DNA from: Bacteroidales bacterium
GTDB lineage: Bacteria > Bacteroidota > Bacteroidia > Bacteroidales > Muribaculaceae
Direction of reading: 5' to 3'
Length of the DNA: 9,044 bases
Assembly (NCBI GenBank): GCA_019416425.1
Contig: DXXK01000006.1
Span: 1 to 9,044, forward strand
Shown here: in pieces, positions 1 through 7,026 of the stretch
How positions within the stretch are numbered: position 1 is the first letter of the stretch
Layout of the letters: each line of letters starts with the position of its first letter
Translations under genes and position numbers: made by a program
The notes under the pieces: generated by a model
What the model was told of the DNA's origin: nothing
Database searches by the model: none
The model's input: the letters and a program-made list of their open reading frames with translations, nothing else

Positions 1-275
1 ACCATATAGCGGGTCTTGTCGATGATCTTGCCCTCGCATAGGGTCAGCATCTGACGCGCATCCTCGATGGGAACCTCATACTCGAACTCTAACCGTGTAT
101 CGCCGTGATTCTTCCCCTTGACCGTGATGAATCCACGGTCATCACGCAGACGGATGCGGACCACGCGCTCCGGTACGCGCGACAGGTAGCCCTGCATGAT
201 GTGGTGGCTCTCCGAGGACATCTCCACAAAGGAATCGTTTATAACCAGATATTTGTGCTCAATCTCGTGTGCCAT
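1..275 (-). CDS. CYTH-domain (triphosphate tunnel metalloenzyme-like) protein, C-terminal part beyond the window
   Basis: Read on the minus strand, an open frame starts at the ATG at 275-273 and stays open for 91 codons to the window edge. It begins MAHEIEHKYLV, which matches the ExExK signature that opens CYTH domains (E4, E6 and K8 bind the triphosphate or metal). Charged beta-strand segments typical of the fold follow: QGYL near residue 28, VRIRL near 39, FITVKGK near 48, LEFEYEVP near 61, and DKTRY near the edge. Members are soluble enzymes of about 150-200 residues that hydrolyse inorganic triphosphate or thiamine triphosphate, or make cAMP. The substrate cannot be told here, but short bacterial members of this type are more often triphosphatases than cyclases (inference). 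The gene is divergent from the DUF5686 gene and shares a 145-base intergenic region with it. No clear Shine-Dalgarno precedes the ATG, which is common in Bacteroidetes. Confidence 0.85.
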   Translation of the reverse strand, partial: MAHEIEHKYLVINDSFVEMSSESHHIMQGYLSRVPERVVRIRLRDDRGFITVKGKNHGDTRLEFEYEVPIEDARQMLTLCEGKIIDKTRYM

Positions 276-356
276 GGCTTTTGGTATTAATCAGTCCGTA
301 AGGGAATCCGTACCGAACTTCTTTTGACATCGTGTTGTTTGTTTAACGTTGGGGAG

Positions 357-392
357 TTGCCCGTAATTGCGTTGTGGGCGCGGTACGGGCAA
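357..392. promoter_or_regulatory. Inverted repeat / potential hairpin in the divergent intergenic region
   Basis: TTGCCCGTA at 357-365 is perfectly complementary to TACGGGCAA at 384-392, and GCG (369-371) can pair with CGC (379-381) inside. This gives about 12 base pairs around a small internal loop and a 7-base apical loop. It ends 28 bases before the DUF5686 start. No T-run follows on either strand, so it is not a standard terminator. It could be an operator for a dimeric regulator or a structured 5' leader. The rest of 276-420 holds no exact TAnnTTTG promoter box. TAACGTTG (344-351, 17 bases after a TTTG at 323-326) and TAAGTTAC (393-400) are imperfect candidates only. Confidence 0.5.
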
Positions 393-420
393 TAAGTTAC
401 GATATCCACGTTAAAGTATT

Positions 421-2973
421 ATGACCCGAATAAGAGCTATCATCACCCTGTTGCTGGCGATTTCCACTGCCATATGTTCGGTCAGGGCAGCCAATCCTGG
501 ATCGGGGCACTACGTCACCGGAAAGGTGACGGATGCCGATACAGGAGCGCCATTGCCGTACGTGGTGGTGAAAAGCATCAAGAAGGGCAACTCGGCCATA
601 ACGGACAGTCTCGGAGTATTCCGACTGTTTTTGCGCTCCGGGAACTCTCTTGAAATAAGCTCCGAAGGATACGGCACCGCCAAGGTGAAAGGGCCTATCG
701 GCAATGACACGGTGCGGGTCGGACTCAAGCCCTCGGTAACGGAGCTGGAGGAATTCGTGGTCAAATACAAGCGGCAGAAATACAACAAGCATAATCCGGC
801 ATCGGCCCTGATGGAGCGTATCCGCTCATTCCATGACAGCGTGGCACCCGAGAGGCTTGACGGGTACAATTTCGATTCATATGAGAAGATCCTGATAGGT
901 GTGGCTGATGTCCGTGGTGACGAGAAGGGCCTGTGGGCGTTGCCTGTAGGCGACAAAAAGGCGCTTGTGGGACTGATCGACACACTGCCGTGGACAGGTC
1001 GCAAGGTGCTGAACGTCTCAATCAAGGAGAAGAGTTCCGTCAATGTCTACCAGAACGGAAACAAGAAGGAGATAGTCACCGGCACGAACTACGACGGCAT
1101 CGACAAGAAATTCAGCGCCGACTACACGGCGGTCTTCCTGTCGGACGTGATGCGCGAGGTGGACCTGTACAATAACGACATACATATGATGCGCAACGCC
1201 TTCGTCAGCCCGCTGTCCCGACAGGGGATAGACTTCTACCGCTACGAGCTGCAGGACACAGTCCTGATCGGCAACGAACGGTGCGTGGAACTCTCGTTCG
1301 CCCCGTCCAAACCTGAGATGACGGGATTCAACGGCACGCTGTACGTGCCGGTCGACGATTCGGTCAAGTATGTGCGCCGCGCCATGATGCGTGTACCCAA
1401 GGCCGCCAACATCAATTTCATAAAGTCCATGATCCTGAGTCAGAACTACAAGCGGGACTCACTGGGCAAGGTCCACAAGGTCCTTGACGACATGTACGTG
1501 GATTTCCAGGTGGTTTCGGGTACTCCTATATTCTCGATGCGGCGCGAGACAAGGCGGAAGAATTTCGGCTATGACGGACGTCCGGGATATGAGCAGTATA
1601 TGTCGGCGATAGGCAACTCGTTCACTGTGGAGGGCGCAGACAAGATGGGGGATCTGTACTGGGAGCGGAACCGTCAGATATCCCTCACAAGGGCCGAATC
1701 CCGTCTGGTGGGCAGCAATTCCGTTTTCCGCAAGGATAAGTTCTTCTACTGGACCGAGACCATACTGCACATACTGACACGCAACTTCATACCCACGGGT
1801 AACGAGGATAACAACAAATTCGATATCGGACCCATCAACACATTGCTGAGCTATACGCGGACCAACGGCTGGAGGATGCAGCTGGGCGGCATGACCACGG
1901 CCAAGCTGTTCCCTCACTTTTTCCTGCGCGGATACGGAGCCTGGAGTTTCGGCGACCATAAGTGGAAGGGTGCCATCGAGGGGGAATACTCCTTCGAGAA
2001 GCGCAAGCATCATGCCCTGGAATTCCCTATGAACAACATCAAGATGGGATTCAGCTACGACACCAGTCAGATCGGTATGGCACATTCGCCGTTCGGCTCA
2101 TCCACATTCCTGGGATCCTGGCGTCGCTCGGTCAACGAATACATCAACTATGCCGCCGATGCCTATGTGGAATACTCAAAGGAATGGCGCAACAACCTGT
2201 CGGTCAACTTCGGTTTCCGGTACACCCGGCAGTATGAGTCCAATTCCGTAAAATTCAAGAATGGATTCGGACAGACATTCGGCCATTTCGGCCAGGGTGT
2301 CTTATCGGCCGCCATCCGCTGGGCCCCGAACGAGAAGTTCCTTCAGACCCTGCAGTCACGCAAGCTGATCAACCGCGATGCCTGGATACTGACCCTGCGG
2401 CTGCTGTACGGTCCCAAGAAACTGCTGGGCGGAAAGTTCAACATCCTCAAGACCGAGTTTGGAATGACCAAGACCGTCTGGCTGTCGGCATACGGATATA
2501 TAGAGCTGTCGGCCAATGCCTCCAAGATATGGACCCAGGTGCCGTTCACCGAGCTGTACTGGCAGGACGCCAATACATCCTATCTGTACGGGCCGCGCTC
2601 CTTCTCGTTGCTTAACCCCATGGAGTTCGCCATGGACCAGTATGTGAACTGGAGCGCTACATACTTCATGAACGGATTGATATTCAATCGCATTCCGTTT
2701 GTGCGCAAGGCGCGTATACGCGAGGTGGTAGGCTTCAAGGGCTTTCTGGGTAACTTGTCGCGCCGCAACAATCCCAGGCATGCCACGAACGTGTTCGAAT
2801 TCCCCGACCCCACGGCGCAGCCTATGGGTTCCACCCCTTATATGGAATGTTCTGTCGGACTGGAAAACATTTTCCGCATTTTCAGCATTCATTATACATG
2901 GAGGCTTACTTACCGGAATCGTCCGGGCATATCCAAGGGGGGACTCAGGTGGGGACTTCATTTTAATTTTTGA
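421..2973 (+). CDS. DUF5686-family outer-membrane protein with carboxypeptidase-regulatory-like domain
   Basis: This 850-residue exported protein has a signal peptide (hydrophobic ITLLLAISTAICSV, likely cleavage near residues 23-25). A carboxypeptidase-regulatory-like beta-sandwich follows at about residues 32-104, starting VTGKVTDADTGAPLPYVVV. This domain is common at the N-terminus of Bacteroidetes outer-membrane proteins. The stretch from about residue 118, containing KYNKHNPASALMERI, matches the conserved start of the DUF5686 region. The C-terminal half is rich in aromatic and alternating residues as expected of a beta-barrel, and the protein ends in GLHFNF, whose final Phe fits the C-terminal signal of outer-membrane barrels. 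The length is usual for the family. The biochemical role of DUF5686 is unknown; I infer outer-membrane location and a possible transport or assembly role. No plug domain or TonB box is recognisable. The ATG at 421 is the first start that keeps the full signal peptide, though only a weak ribosome site lies upstream. It probably forms its own transcription unit. Confidence 0.85.
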   Translation: MTRIRAIITLLLAISTAICSVRAANPGSGHYVTGKVTDADTGAPLPYVVVKSIKKGNSAITDSLGVFRLFLRSGNSLEISSEGYGTAKVKGPIGNDTVRVGLKPSVTELEEFVVKYKRQKYNKHNPASALMERIRSFHDSVAPERLDGYNFDSYEKILIGVADVRGDEKGLWALPVGDKKALVGLIDTLPWTGRKVLNVSIKEKSSVNVYQNGNKKEIVTGTNYDGIDKKFSADYTAVFLSDVMREVDLYNNDIHMMRNAFVSPLSRQGIDFYRYELQDTVLIGNERCVELSFAPSKPEMTGFNGTLYVPVDDSVKYVRRAMMRVPKAANINFIKSMILSQNYKRDSLGKVHKVLDDMYVDFQVVSGTPIFSMRRETRRKNFGYDGRPGYEQYMSAIGNSFTVEGADKMGDLYWERNRQISLTRAESRLVGSNSVFRKDKFFYWTETILHILTRNFIPTGNEDNNKFDIGPINTLLSYTRTNGWRMQLGGMTTAKLFPHFFLRGYGAWSFGDHKWKGAIEGEYSFEKRKHHALEFPMNNIKMGFSYDTSQIGMAHSPFGSSTFLGSWRRSVNEYINYAADAYVEYSKEWRNNLSVNFGFRYTRQYESNSVKFKNGFGQTFGHFGQGVLSAAIRWAPNEKFLQTLQSRKLINRDAWILTLRLLYGPKKLLGGKFNILKTEFGMTKTVWLSAYGYIELSANASKIWTQVPFTELYWQDANTSYLYGPRSFSLLNPMEFAMDQYVNWSATYFMNGLIFNRIPFVRKARIREVVGFKGFLGNLSRRNNPRHATNVFEFPDPTAQPMGSTPYMECSVGLENIFRIFSIHYTWRLTYRNRPGISKGGLRWGLHFNF

Positions 2974-2988
2974 AGTATTTGCGGTGGC

Positions 2989-3029
2989 TTAAGTTAATTT
3001 AACATGCCGATTTAACCGTATTAACTTAA
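2989..3029. repeat. 10-bp perfect inverted repeat upstream of the moxR promoter box
   Basis: TTAAGTTAAT (2989-2998) and ATTAACTTAA (3020-3029) are exact reverse complements separated by 21 bases. Inside and at the edges, the pentamer TTAAC or its complement GTTAA recurs: GTTAA at 2993, TTAAC at 2999, 3012 and 3021. The 11 bases 2993-3003 are themselves a palindrome. The element lies just upstream of the probable -7 box, where an activator or repressor could bind. It is all A/T apart from single G/C bases, so a stable RNA hairpin is unlikely and a protein-binding site is the better reading. It starts 16 bases after the stop of the upstream gene. Confidence 0.45.
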
Positions 3030-3036
3030 TTAATAT

Positions 3037-3044
3037 TATTTTTG
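3037..3044 (+). promoter_or_regulatory. Probable Bacteroidetes -7 promoter box for the moxR-bat operon
   Basis: TATTTTTG matches the Bacteroidetes primary-sigma -7 consensus TAnnTTTG exactly. It lies in the only AT-rich stretch ahead of the operon. The -33 partner is poor: TTTA at 3011-3014, 22 bases upstream, is the nearest to TTTG. Transcription would start at about 3050, giving a leader of roughly 47 bases that contains the 3063-3080 hairpin. No other intergenic gap between here and the right edge exceeds 30 bases, so this is the most likely main promoter for all seven downstream genes. Confidence 0.6.
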
Positions 3045-3062
3045 CAGTCTGAAAACAAGAAA

Positions 3063-3080
3063 TGCGTCCCGACGGACGCA
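3063..3080 (+). promoter_or_regulatory. Leader hairpin just before the moxR start
   Basis: TGCGTCC (3063-3069) pairs perfectly with GGACGCA (3074-3080) around the four-base loop CGAC. The stem is GC-rich and ends 16 bases before the moxR ATG, next to the purine-rich site GAAGAAAG (3083-3090) that probably serves as its ribosome site. It is not followed by a T-run, so it is not an intrinsic terminator. It could stabilise the mRNA 5' end or tune translation. A 10-codon frame (ATG at 3062, TAA at 3092-3094, reading MRPDGRNEER) passes through the hairpin and stops two bases before moxR; whether it is translated is unknown. Confidence 0.45.
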
Positions 3081-3096
3081 ATGAAGAAAGATAATT

Positions 3097-4092
3097 ATGG
3101 AAGAAACAGTGAACATCAGGGAGTTGAATGACCTGATAGCCTCCAAGAGCAGTTTTGTAAGCATGATCCGTACGGGCATGGACCGTCGGATTGTCGGCCA
3201 GGAGCACCTGGTGGATTCGTTGCTGATTGCGTTGCTGTGCAACGGACATATATTGCTGGAAGGTGTGCCGGGACTTGCCAAGACGTTGGCGATCAAGACG
3301 CTGGCAAATCTGGTTGACGCCAAGTACAGCCGCATACAGTTTACTCCGGACCTGTTGCCTGCCGACGTGCTCGGTACTCAGATCTATAGCGTCAAGAAGG
3401 AGACGTTCGAGGTAAAGAAGGGTCCTATCTTCGCCAACTTCGTCCTGGCCGACGAGATCAACCGTGCGCCGGCCAAGGTCCAGAGCGCGTTGCTCGAGGC
3501 CATGCAGGAGCGACAGGTCACCATCGGCGAGGAGACATTCCGTCTGCCTAACCCATTCCTGGTGATGGCCACACAGAACCCCATCGAGCAGGAGGGTACC
3601 TATCCGCTGCCCGAGGCACAGGTGGACCGTTTCCTGCTGAAGGTGGTGATCGGATACCCCAAGCCCCAGGAGGAGAAGCTGATCATACGTCAGAACATAC
3701 GCGGAACTCAGGAGCCTGTACGTCCGGTGATCGATCCCTCGGAGATCCTGGAGGTGCAGAAGATAGTGGAGAAGATCTACATCGACGAGAAGATCGAGAA
3801 CTACATCGTCGACATCGTGTTCGCAACACGTGTTCCGGCCAAGTACGGACTCAACGACCTGCAGAGCCTGATATCGTTCGGAGCGTCACCCCGTGCCTCG
3901 ATATCGCTGGCGCTGGCCTCGCGTGCATACGCCTTCCTGCAGGGCCGCGGTTACGTCATCCCCGAGGATGTACGCGCCGTATGCCACGACGTGATGCGTC
4001 ACCGTATAGGCCTGACCTACGAGGCCGAGGCGAACAATATAACCTCCGACGATATCATCAACGACATTCTCGACAAGGTCGCCGTGCCCTGA
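3097..4092 (+). CDS. moxR: MoxR-family AAA+ ATPase
   Basis: This 331-residue cytosolic ATPase is of usual family length. Visible motifs are Walker A GVPGLAKT (56-63), Walker B VLADEINRAP (116-125), sensor 1 ATQNP (158-162), the arginine-bearing QVDRF (175-179, R178) and sensor 2 GASPRAS (262-268), followed by the helical lid. MoxR proteins form ATP-driven ring oligomers and usually sit next to vWA-domain genes, with which they are thought to act as chaperone-like pairs that mature or remodel protein complexes. Three vWA genes follow directly, which fits that view. The ATG at 3097 is supported by the purine-rich GAAGAAAG 6 bases before it and by the family's usual N-terminus. It is the first gene of the operon, behind the AT-rich promoter region. 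All catalytic residues appear intact. The substrate is not known. Confidence 0.95.
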   Translation: MEETVNIRELNDLIASKSSFVSMIRTGMDRRIVGQEHLVDSLLIALLCNGHILLEGVPGLAKTLAIKTLANLVDAKYSRIQFTPDLLPADVLGTQIYSVKKETFEVKKGPIFANFVLADEINRAPAKVQSALLEAMQERQVTIGEETFRLPNPFLVMATQNPIEQEGTYPLPEAQVDRFLLKVVIGYPKPQEEKLIIRQNIRGTQEPVRPVIDPSEILEVQKIVEKIYIDEKIENYIVDIVFATRVPAKYGLNDLQSLISFGASPRASISLALASRAYAFLQGRGYVIPEDVRAVCHDVMRHRIGLTYEAEANNITSDDIINDILDKVAVP

Positions 4093-4119
4093 TAACCGCT
4101 CCTTAATACATTAGTAATT

Positions 4120-4998
4120 GTGGATGCAAATGAATTGCTGAAAAAGGTCCGCAAGATCGAGATCAAGACCCGCGGATTGAGCCAGAACATCTTCGCCGGC
4201 GAGTATCACAGCGCCTTCAAGGGGCGCGGCGTGATATTCTCCGAGGTGCGCGAATATGTTCCAGGCGATGACGTGCGCGATATCGACTGGAACGTCACTG
4301 CGCGTCATAACAAGCCATTCGTCAAGGTCTACGAGGAGGAGCGCGAGATGACGGTGATGCTGCTGGTCGATGTGAGCGGCAGCCGTAAGTTCGGCGCCGT
4401 CGGCGAGCAGAAGATGGAGAAGATGGCCGAGATTGCCGCCACGCTGGCGTTCTCGTCTATACAGAACAACGATAAGGTGGGCATGATTCTTTTCAGTGAC
4501 AAGGTGGAGAAATTCATCCCGCCGAAGAAAGGCCGCAAGCACATCCTGTTGATTATCCGTGAGATCATCAATTTCGTGCCCGAGAACGAAGGTACGGACA
4601 TAGATGTGGCGCTGCGGTTCCTGACCAACGCCATCAAGAAGCGCACCACGGCGTTCCTGATATCGGACCTGATCGACGGGCATGACTACTCCAAGAGCCT
4701 GATGATAGCCAACCGCAAGCACGACCTGGCCACGATCCAGGTCTACGACCGACGCGACGCCGAGATGCCAAACGTCGGGTTGGTGAAGATGCGCGACCTG
4801 GAGACCGGACAGACCGGCTGGATAGATACCGGCAGCAAGACTGTCCGTAAGATGTACGCCAAGGCCTGGTACGACCGCCAGCAGATGATTTCGTCGATGA
4901 TGGCCAAAAGTGGCGTGGATATGACCTCGGTTACGTCCGACGAGGACTTCGTTAAGGCCCTGTTGGGATTGTTCCGGCGTCGTTCAATCGCAAGATAG
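4120..4998 (+). CDS. DUF58 protein with vWA-like domain
   Basis: This 292-residue soluble protein has no signal peptide or membrane segment. The DUF58 signature REYVPGDDVRDIDW lies at 44-57, followed by a vWA-type fold. Its MIDAS metal site looks complete: DVSGS at 84-88 (D84, S86, S88), T159 in EGTD, and D183 in ISDL. DUF58 proteins are nearly always coded beside MoxR and are presumed to be its adaptor or client. Here the gene begins 27 bases after moxR. The start is GTG at 4120: the nearby ATGs (4124, 4130) are out of frame, no in-frame ATG lies close upstream, and the start gives the family's usual N-terminus ELLKKVRKIEIKTRGLS. No good Shine-Dalgarno is seen, so it may be translated less well than, or coupled to, moxR (inference). 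The C-terminus is basic (LFRRRSIAR). Confidence 0.92.
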   Translation: MDANELLKKVRKIEIKTRGLSQNIFAGEYHSAFKGRGVIFSEVREYVPGDDVRDIDWNVTARHNKPFVKVYEEEREMTVMLLVDVSGSRKFGAVGEQKMEKMAEIAATLAFSSIQNNDKVGMILFSDKVEKFIPPKKGRKHILLIIREIINFVPENEGTDIDVALRFLTNAIKKRTTAFLISDLIDGHDYSKSLMIANRKHDLATIQVYDRRDAEMPNVGLVKMRDLETGQTGWIDTGSKTVRKMYAKAWYDRQQMISSMMAKSGVDMTSVTSDEDFVKALLGLFRRRSIAR

Positions 4999-5001
4999 CT
5001 T

Positions 5002-6042
5002 ATGACGAAAAGATTGTTACATATTGCATTGATCGCGGTGATGCTGCTCTGCAGCGTTGCCCGGCTCGATGCGGCACCTGTTGTCAAGGCCAGCCTGGAC
5101 AGCAGCACGATGGTGATGGGCAAGATGCGGGTGCTACAGCTGATGGTGGAGGAACCTAAGAACTCGCGGGGTCACTTCCCGCTGTTCAATCAGCTCCAGG
5201 AACGGGGATACGCCTCCGTGTGCGGTGACAGTGTGGAGTTTCGCGCTCCGGCCCATATCGACACTATCGATATGGGTTCGCAACGCCGGATTGTGTTTGC
5301 GGTTCCCGTCCAGAGTTTCGATTCCGGAGCCTATGCGCTTCCGGCGATCGAGTATGTGGTAGGCAGGGATACGGCACGGTCCAACCATGTTATGCTGAAG
5401 GTGGTACCCGTATCGGTCGGTGCCGATGATCCGATTGACGATTACGCCGGAACATCCGATCCCGAGGATCCGTCGTTCTTCGACTGGATTCCAGACTGGG
5501 TGTTGGACTTCTGGTGGCTGATCATCCTGATTCTGATGGCTGTCGGAGTGTTCATTTACGGAATGCGGCGGTACAAAAAGCAAGGATCACTGCTGCCTAA
5601 GAAACCGGAGCCCACGCCATACGAGGAGGCGACGAAGCGACTCAGCGACCTCAAGGGACAGAAACTCTGGGAACAGAGCCTGGAGAAAGAATACTACACC
5701 GAGCTTACCGACATCCTGCGTCGTTACCTGTACCGCAGGTTCGGCATCAATGCCGCCGAGATGACCTCGCGCCAGATACTGGCGGCCCTGTCCAAGAACC
5801 CCGAGACCAAGGACAAGCGGTCATATTTCCGTAAGATCCTGGACATGGCCGACTTCGTGAAATTCGCAAAGGTGCGTCCATTGCCCGAGGACAACATCAC
5901 CAGCTACGAGGATGCCGTCCGCTTCGTCGAGGAGACCAAGCCCGTGCCGGTGCCCGAGGAGGAGGGTGCGGGCAAGAACAAGCCCAAAGGCAAGAACGCT
6001 GTGGCTGTGAAGAAACCAGCTAAGAAAGGGGGTGGAAAATGA
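5002..6042 (+). CDS. Exported single-pass membrane protein of the Bat operon (BatD/DUF4381-like)
   Basis: This 346-residue protein has an N-terminal signal peptide (about residues 1-24, ending ARLDA before APVVKA). A periplasmic beta-rich region follows at about 25-155, with the VKASLDSSTMVMG pattern seen at the start of BatD-like Ig-type domains. After a Trp-rich, acidic linker (160-170) comes one transmembrane helix (about 170-188, WWLIILILMAVGVFIYGM) followed by positive residues RRYKK. The cytosolic part (200-310) is helical, with EKEYYTELTDILRRYLYRRFG at 228-248, recalling DUF4381. The tail (about 317-346) is acidic, then Lys-rich. The family is usually labelled hypothetical or cell-wall anchor protein in Bacteroidetes and has no assigned reaction. 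Its position between DUF58 and batA, and its topology, suggest that it joins periplasmic and cytosolic parts of the complex (inference). The start is 3 bases after the DUF58 stop, and its stop overlaps the batA start. Confidence 0.85.
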   Translation: MTKRLLHIALIAVMLLCSVARLDAAPVVKASLDSSTMVMGKMRVLQLMVEEPKNSRGHFPLFNQLQERGYASVCGDSVEFRAPAHIDTIDMGSQRRIVFAVPVQSFDSGAYALPAIEYVVGRDTARSNHVMLKVVPVSVGADDPIDDYAGTSDPEDPSFFDWIPDWVLDFWWLIILILMAVGVFIYGMRRYKKQGSLLPKKPEPTPYEEATKRLSDLKGQKLWEQSLEKEYYTELTDILRRYLYRRFGINAAEMTSRQILAALSKNPETKDKRSYFRKILDMADFVKFAKVRPLPEDNITSYEDAVRFVEETKPVPVPEEEGAGKNKPKGKNAVAVKKPAKKGGGK

Positions 6043-7013
6043 TGCTTCATCCAATGATGCTGTTGCTCTTCCTGCTGTATGTGCCGCTGATAGCATGGTA
6101 CGTATGGAAATGGAAAGGGAGCGACCCCTCGGTAGGAGTCTCTACTCTATCGGTCTTCAAGAACAATCGCGCCACGTTCAAGGTGCTTCTGATGCATGCA
6201 TGCTTCGCGCTGCAGCTTGTGGCCCTTGCCGGACTGATTGTCGCGTTGGCCCGTCCGCAGAAACATGACAGCCTGCATTCGCAGAATGTGGAGGGAACGG
6301 ACATCGTGCTGGCCCTGGACATCTCCAGCTCCATGCTGGCCAATGACCTGAAGCCTACACGTTTCGAGGCAGCCAAGAGCGTGGCGACCAAGTTCGTGGG
6401 TCAGCGTACCAACGACAACATAGGTCTGGTAGTGTTCTCGGGCGAGTCCCTGTCGCTGATGCCTCTGACATCGGACAAGGCTGCTCTGGTCAACGCTATA
6501 CAGAGCGTGAAGGTCGGTGACCTGAACGACGGTACGGCCATAGGCGACGGTATTGCCAGCGCCATCAACCGTATCTCGTCCGGACAGGCCAAGTCCAAGA
6601 GCATCATCCTGCTGACGGATGGTACGAACAACGCCGGAGATGTGGCCCCTTCGACGGCCGCCCAGATCGCCAAGGAGAAGGGCATAAAGATCTACACCAT
6701 CGGTGCCGGTACCAACGGCTCGATCCAGATTACCGATCCTTACGGCTTTTCTACCACGACGATGGAGACCAAGATTGACGAGGCCACGCTTCGGAACATC
6801 GCCCAGATCACCAACGGCAAGTTCTTCCGTGCAACTGACTCGCGTATGCTGCGCGAGGTGTTTGCCGAAATCGACGCGCTCGAGAAGACCAAGCTGAATG
6901 TGAACACATATACTCAGACCGAGGAGGCATTCATGCCCTGGCTCTGGCTCAGCATCGTGGCCTACGGTCTGTTCCTGTTGTTGCGCTACACGGTGTTGCG
7001 CCGAATCCCGTAA
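6039..7013 (+). CDS. batA: BatA, membrane-anchored vWA-domain protein
   Basis: This 324-residue protein has two N-terminal membrane segments (about 6-22 and 52-71), a vWA domain (about 88-280) and a C-terminal membrane helix (about 301-318). The ARPQ motif (71-74), just before the vWA domain, is typical of BatA/BatB proteins. The MIDAS residues are complete: DISSS at 94-98, T166 in DGTAIGDG, and D194 in LLTDG. BatA binds a divalent metal through this site and is thought to contact partners of the aerotolerance complex; the topology puts the vWA domain on one face of the inner membrane. The ATG at 6039 overlaps the upstream stop as ATGA, and the purine-rich AAAGGGGGTGG lies just before it, so translation is probably coupled. 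An alternative ATG is the next codon (6042). BatA and the next gene product share layout and probably arose by duplication. Confidence 0.93.
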   Translation: MMLHPMMLLLFLLYVPLIAWYVWKWKGSDPSVGVSTLSVFKNNRATFKVLLMHACFALQLVALAGLIVALARPQKHDSLHSQNVEGTDIVLALDISSSMLANDLKPTRFEAAKSVATKFVGQRTNDNIGLVVFSGESLSLMPLTSDKAALVNAIQSVKVGDLNDGTAIGDGIASAINRISSGQAKSKSIILLTDGTNNAGDVAPSTAAQIAKEKGIKIYTIGAGTNGSIQITDPYGFSTTTMETKIDEATLRNIAQITNGKFFRATDSRMLREVFAEIDALEKTKLNVNTYTQTEEAFMPWLWLSIVAYGLFLLLRYTVLRRIP

Positions 7014-7026
7014 AACGGTTATACCT

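Noticed and set aside
105..290. Small plus-strand frame of 61 codons at the left edge
   Set aside because: It overlaps the minus-strand CYTH gene, whose ExExK motif and domain pattern are far better support.
1459..2085. Minus-strand frame opposite the DUF5686 gene
   Set aside because: It is a shadow frame with His/Val-rich sequence, no motif and no ribosome site. The plus-strand gene is continuous through it.
3063..3080. Leader hairpin considered as a terminator of the upstream gene
   Set aside because: No T-run follows, and it lies downstream of a good promoter box and next to the moxR start.
5002..5076. Possible lipoprotein signal (Cys in the N-terminal hydrophobic stretch)
   Set aside because: The residues before the Cys are MLL, which do not fit a lipobox, and a standard signal-peptidase site follows at ARLDA.
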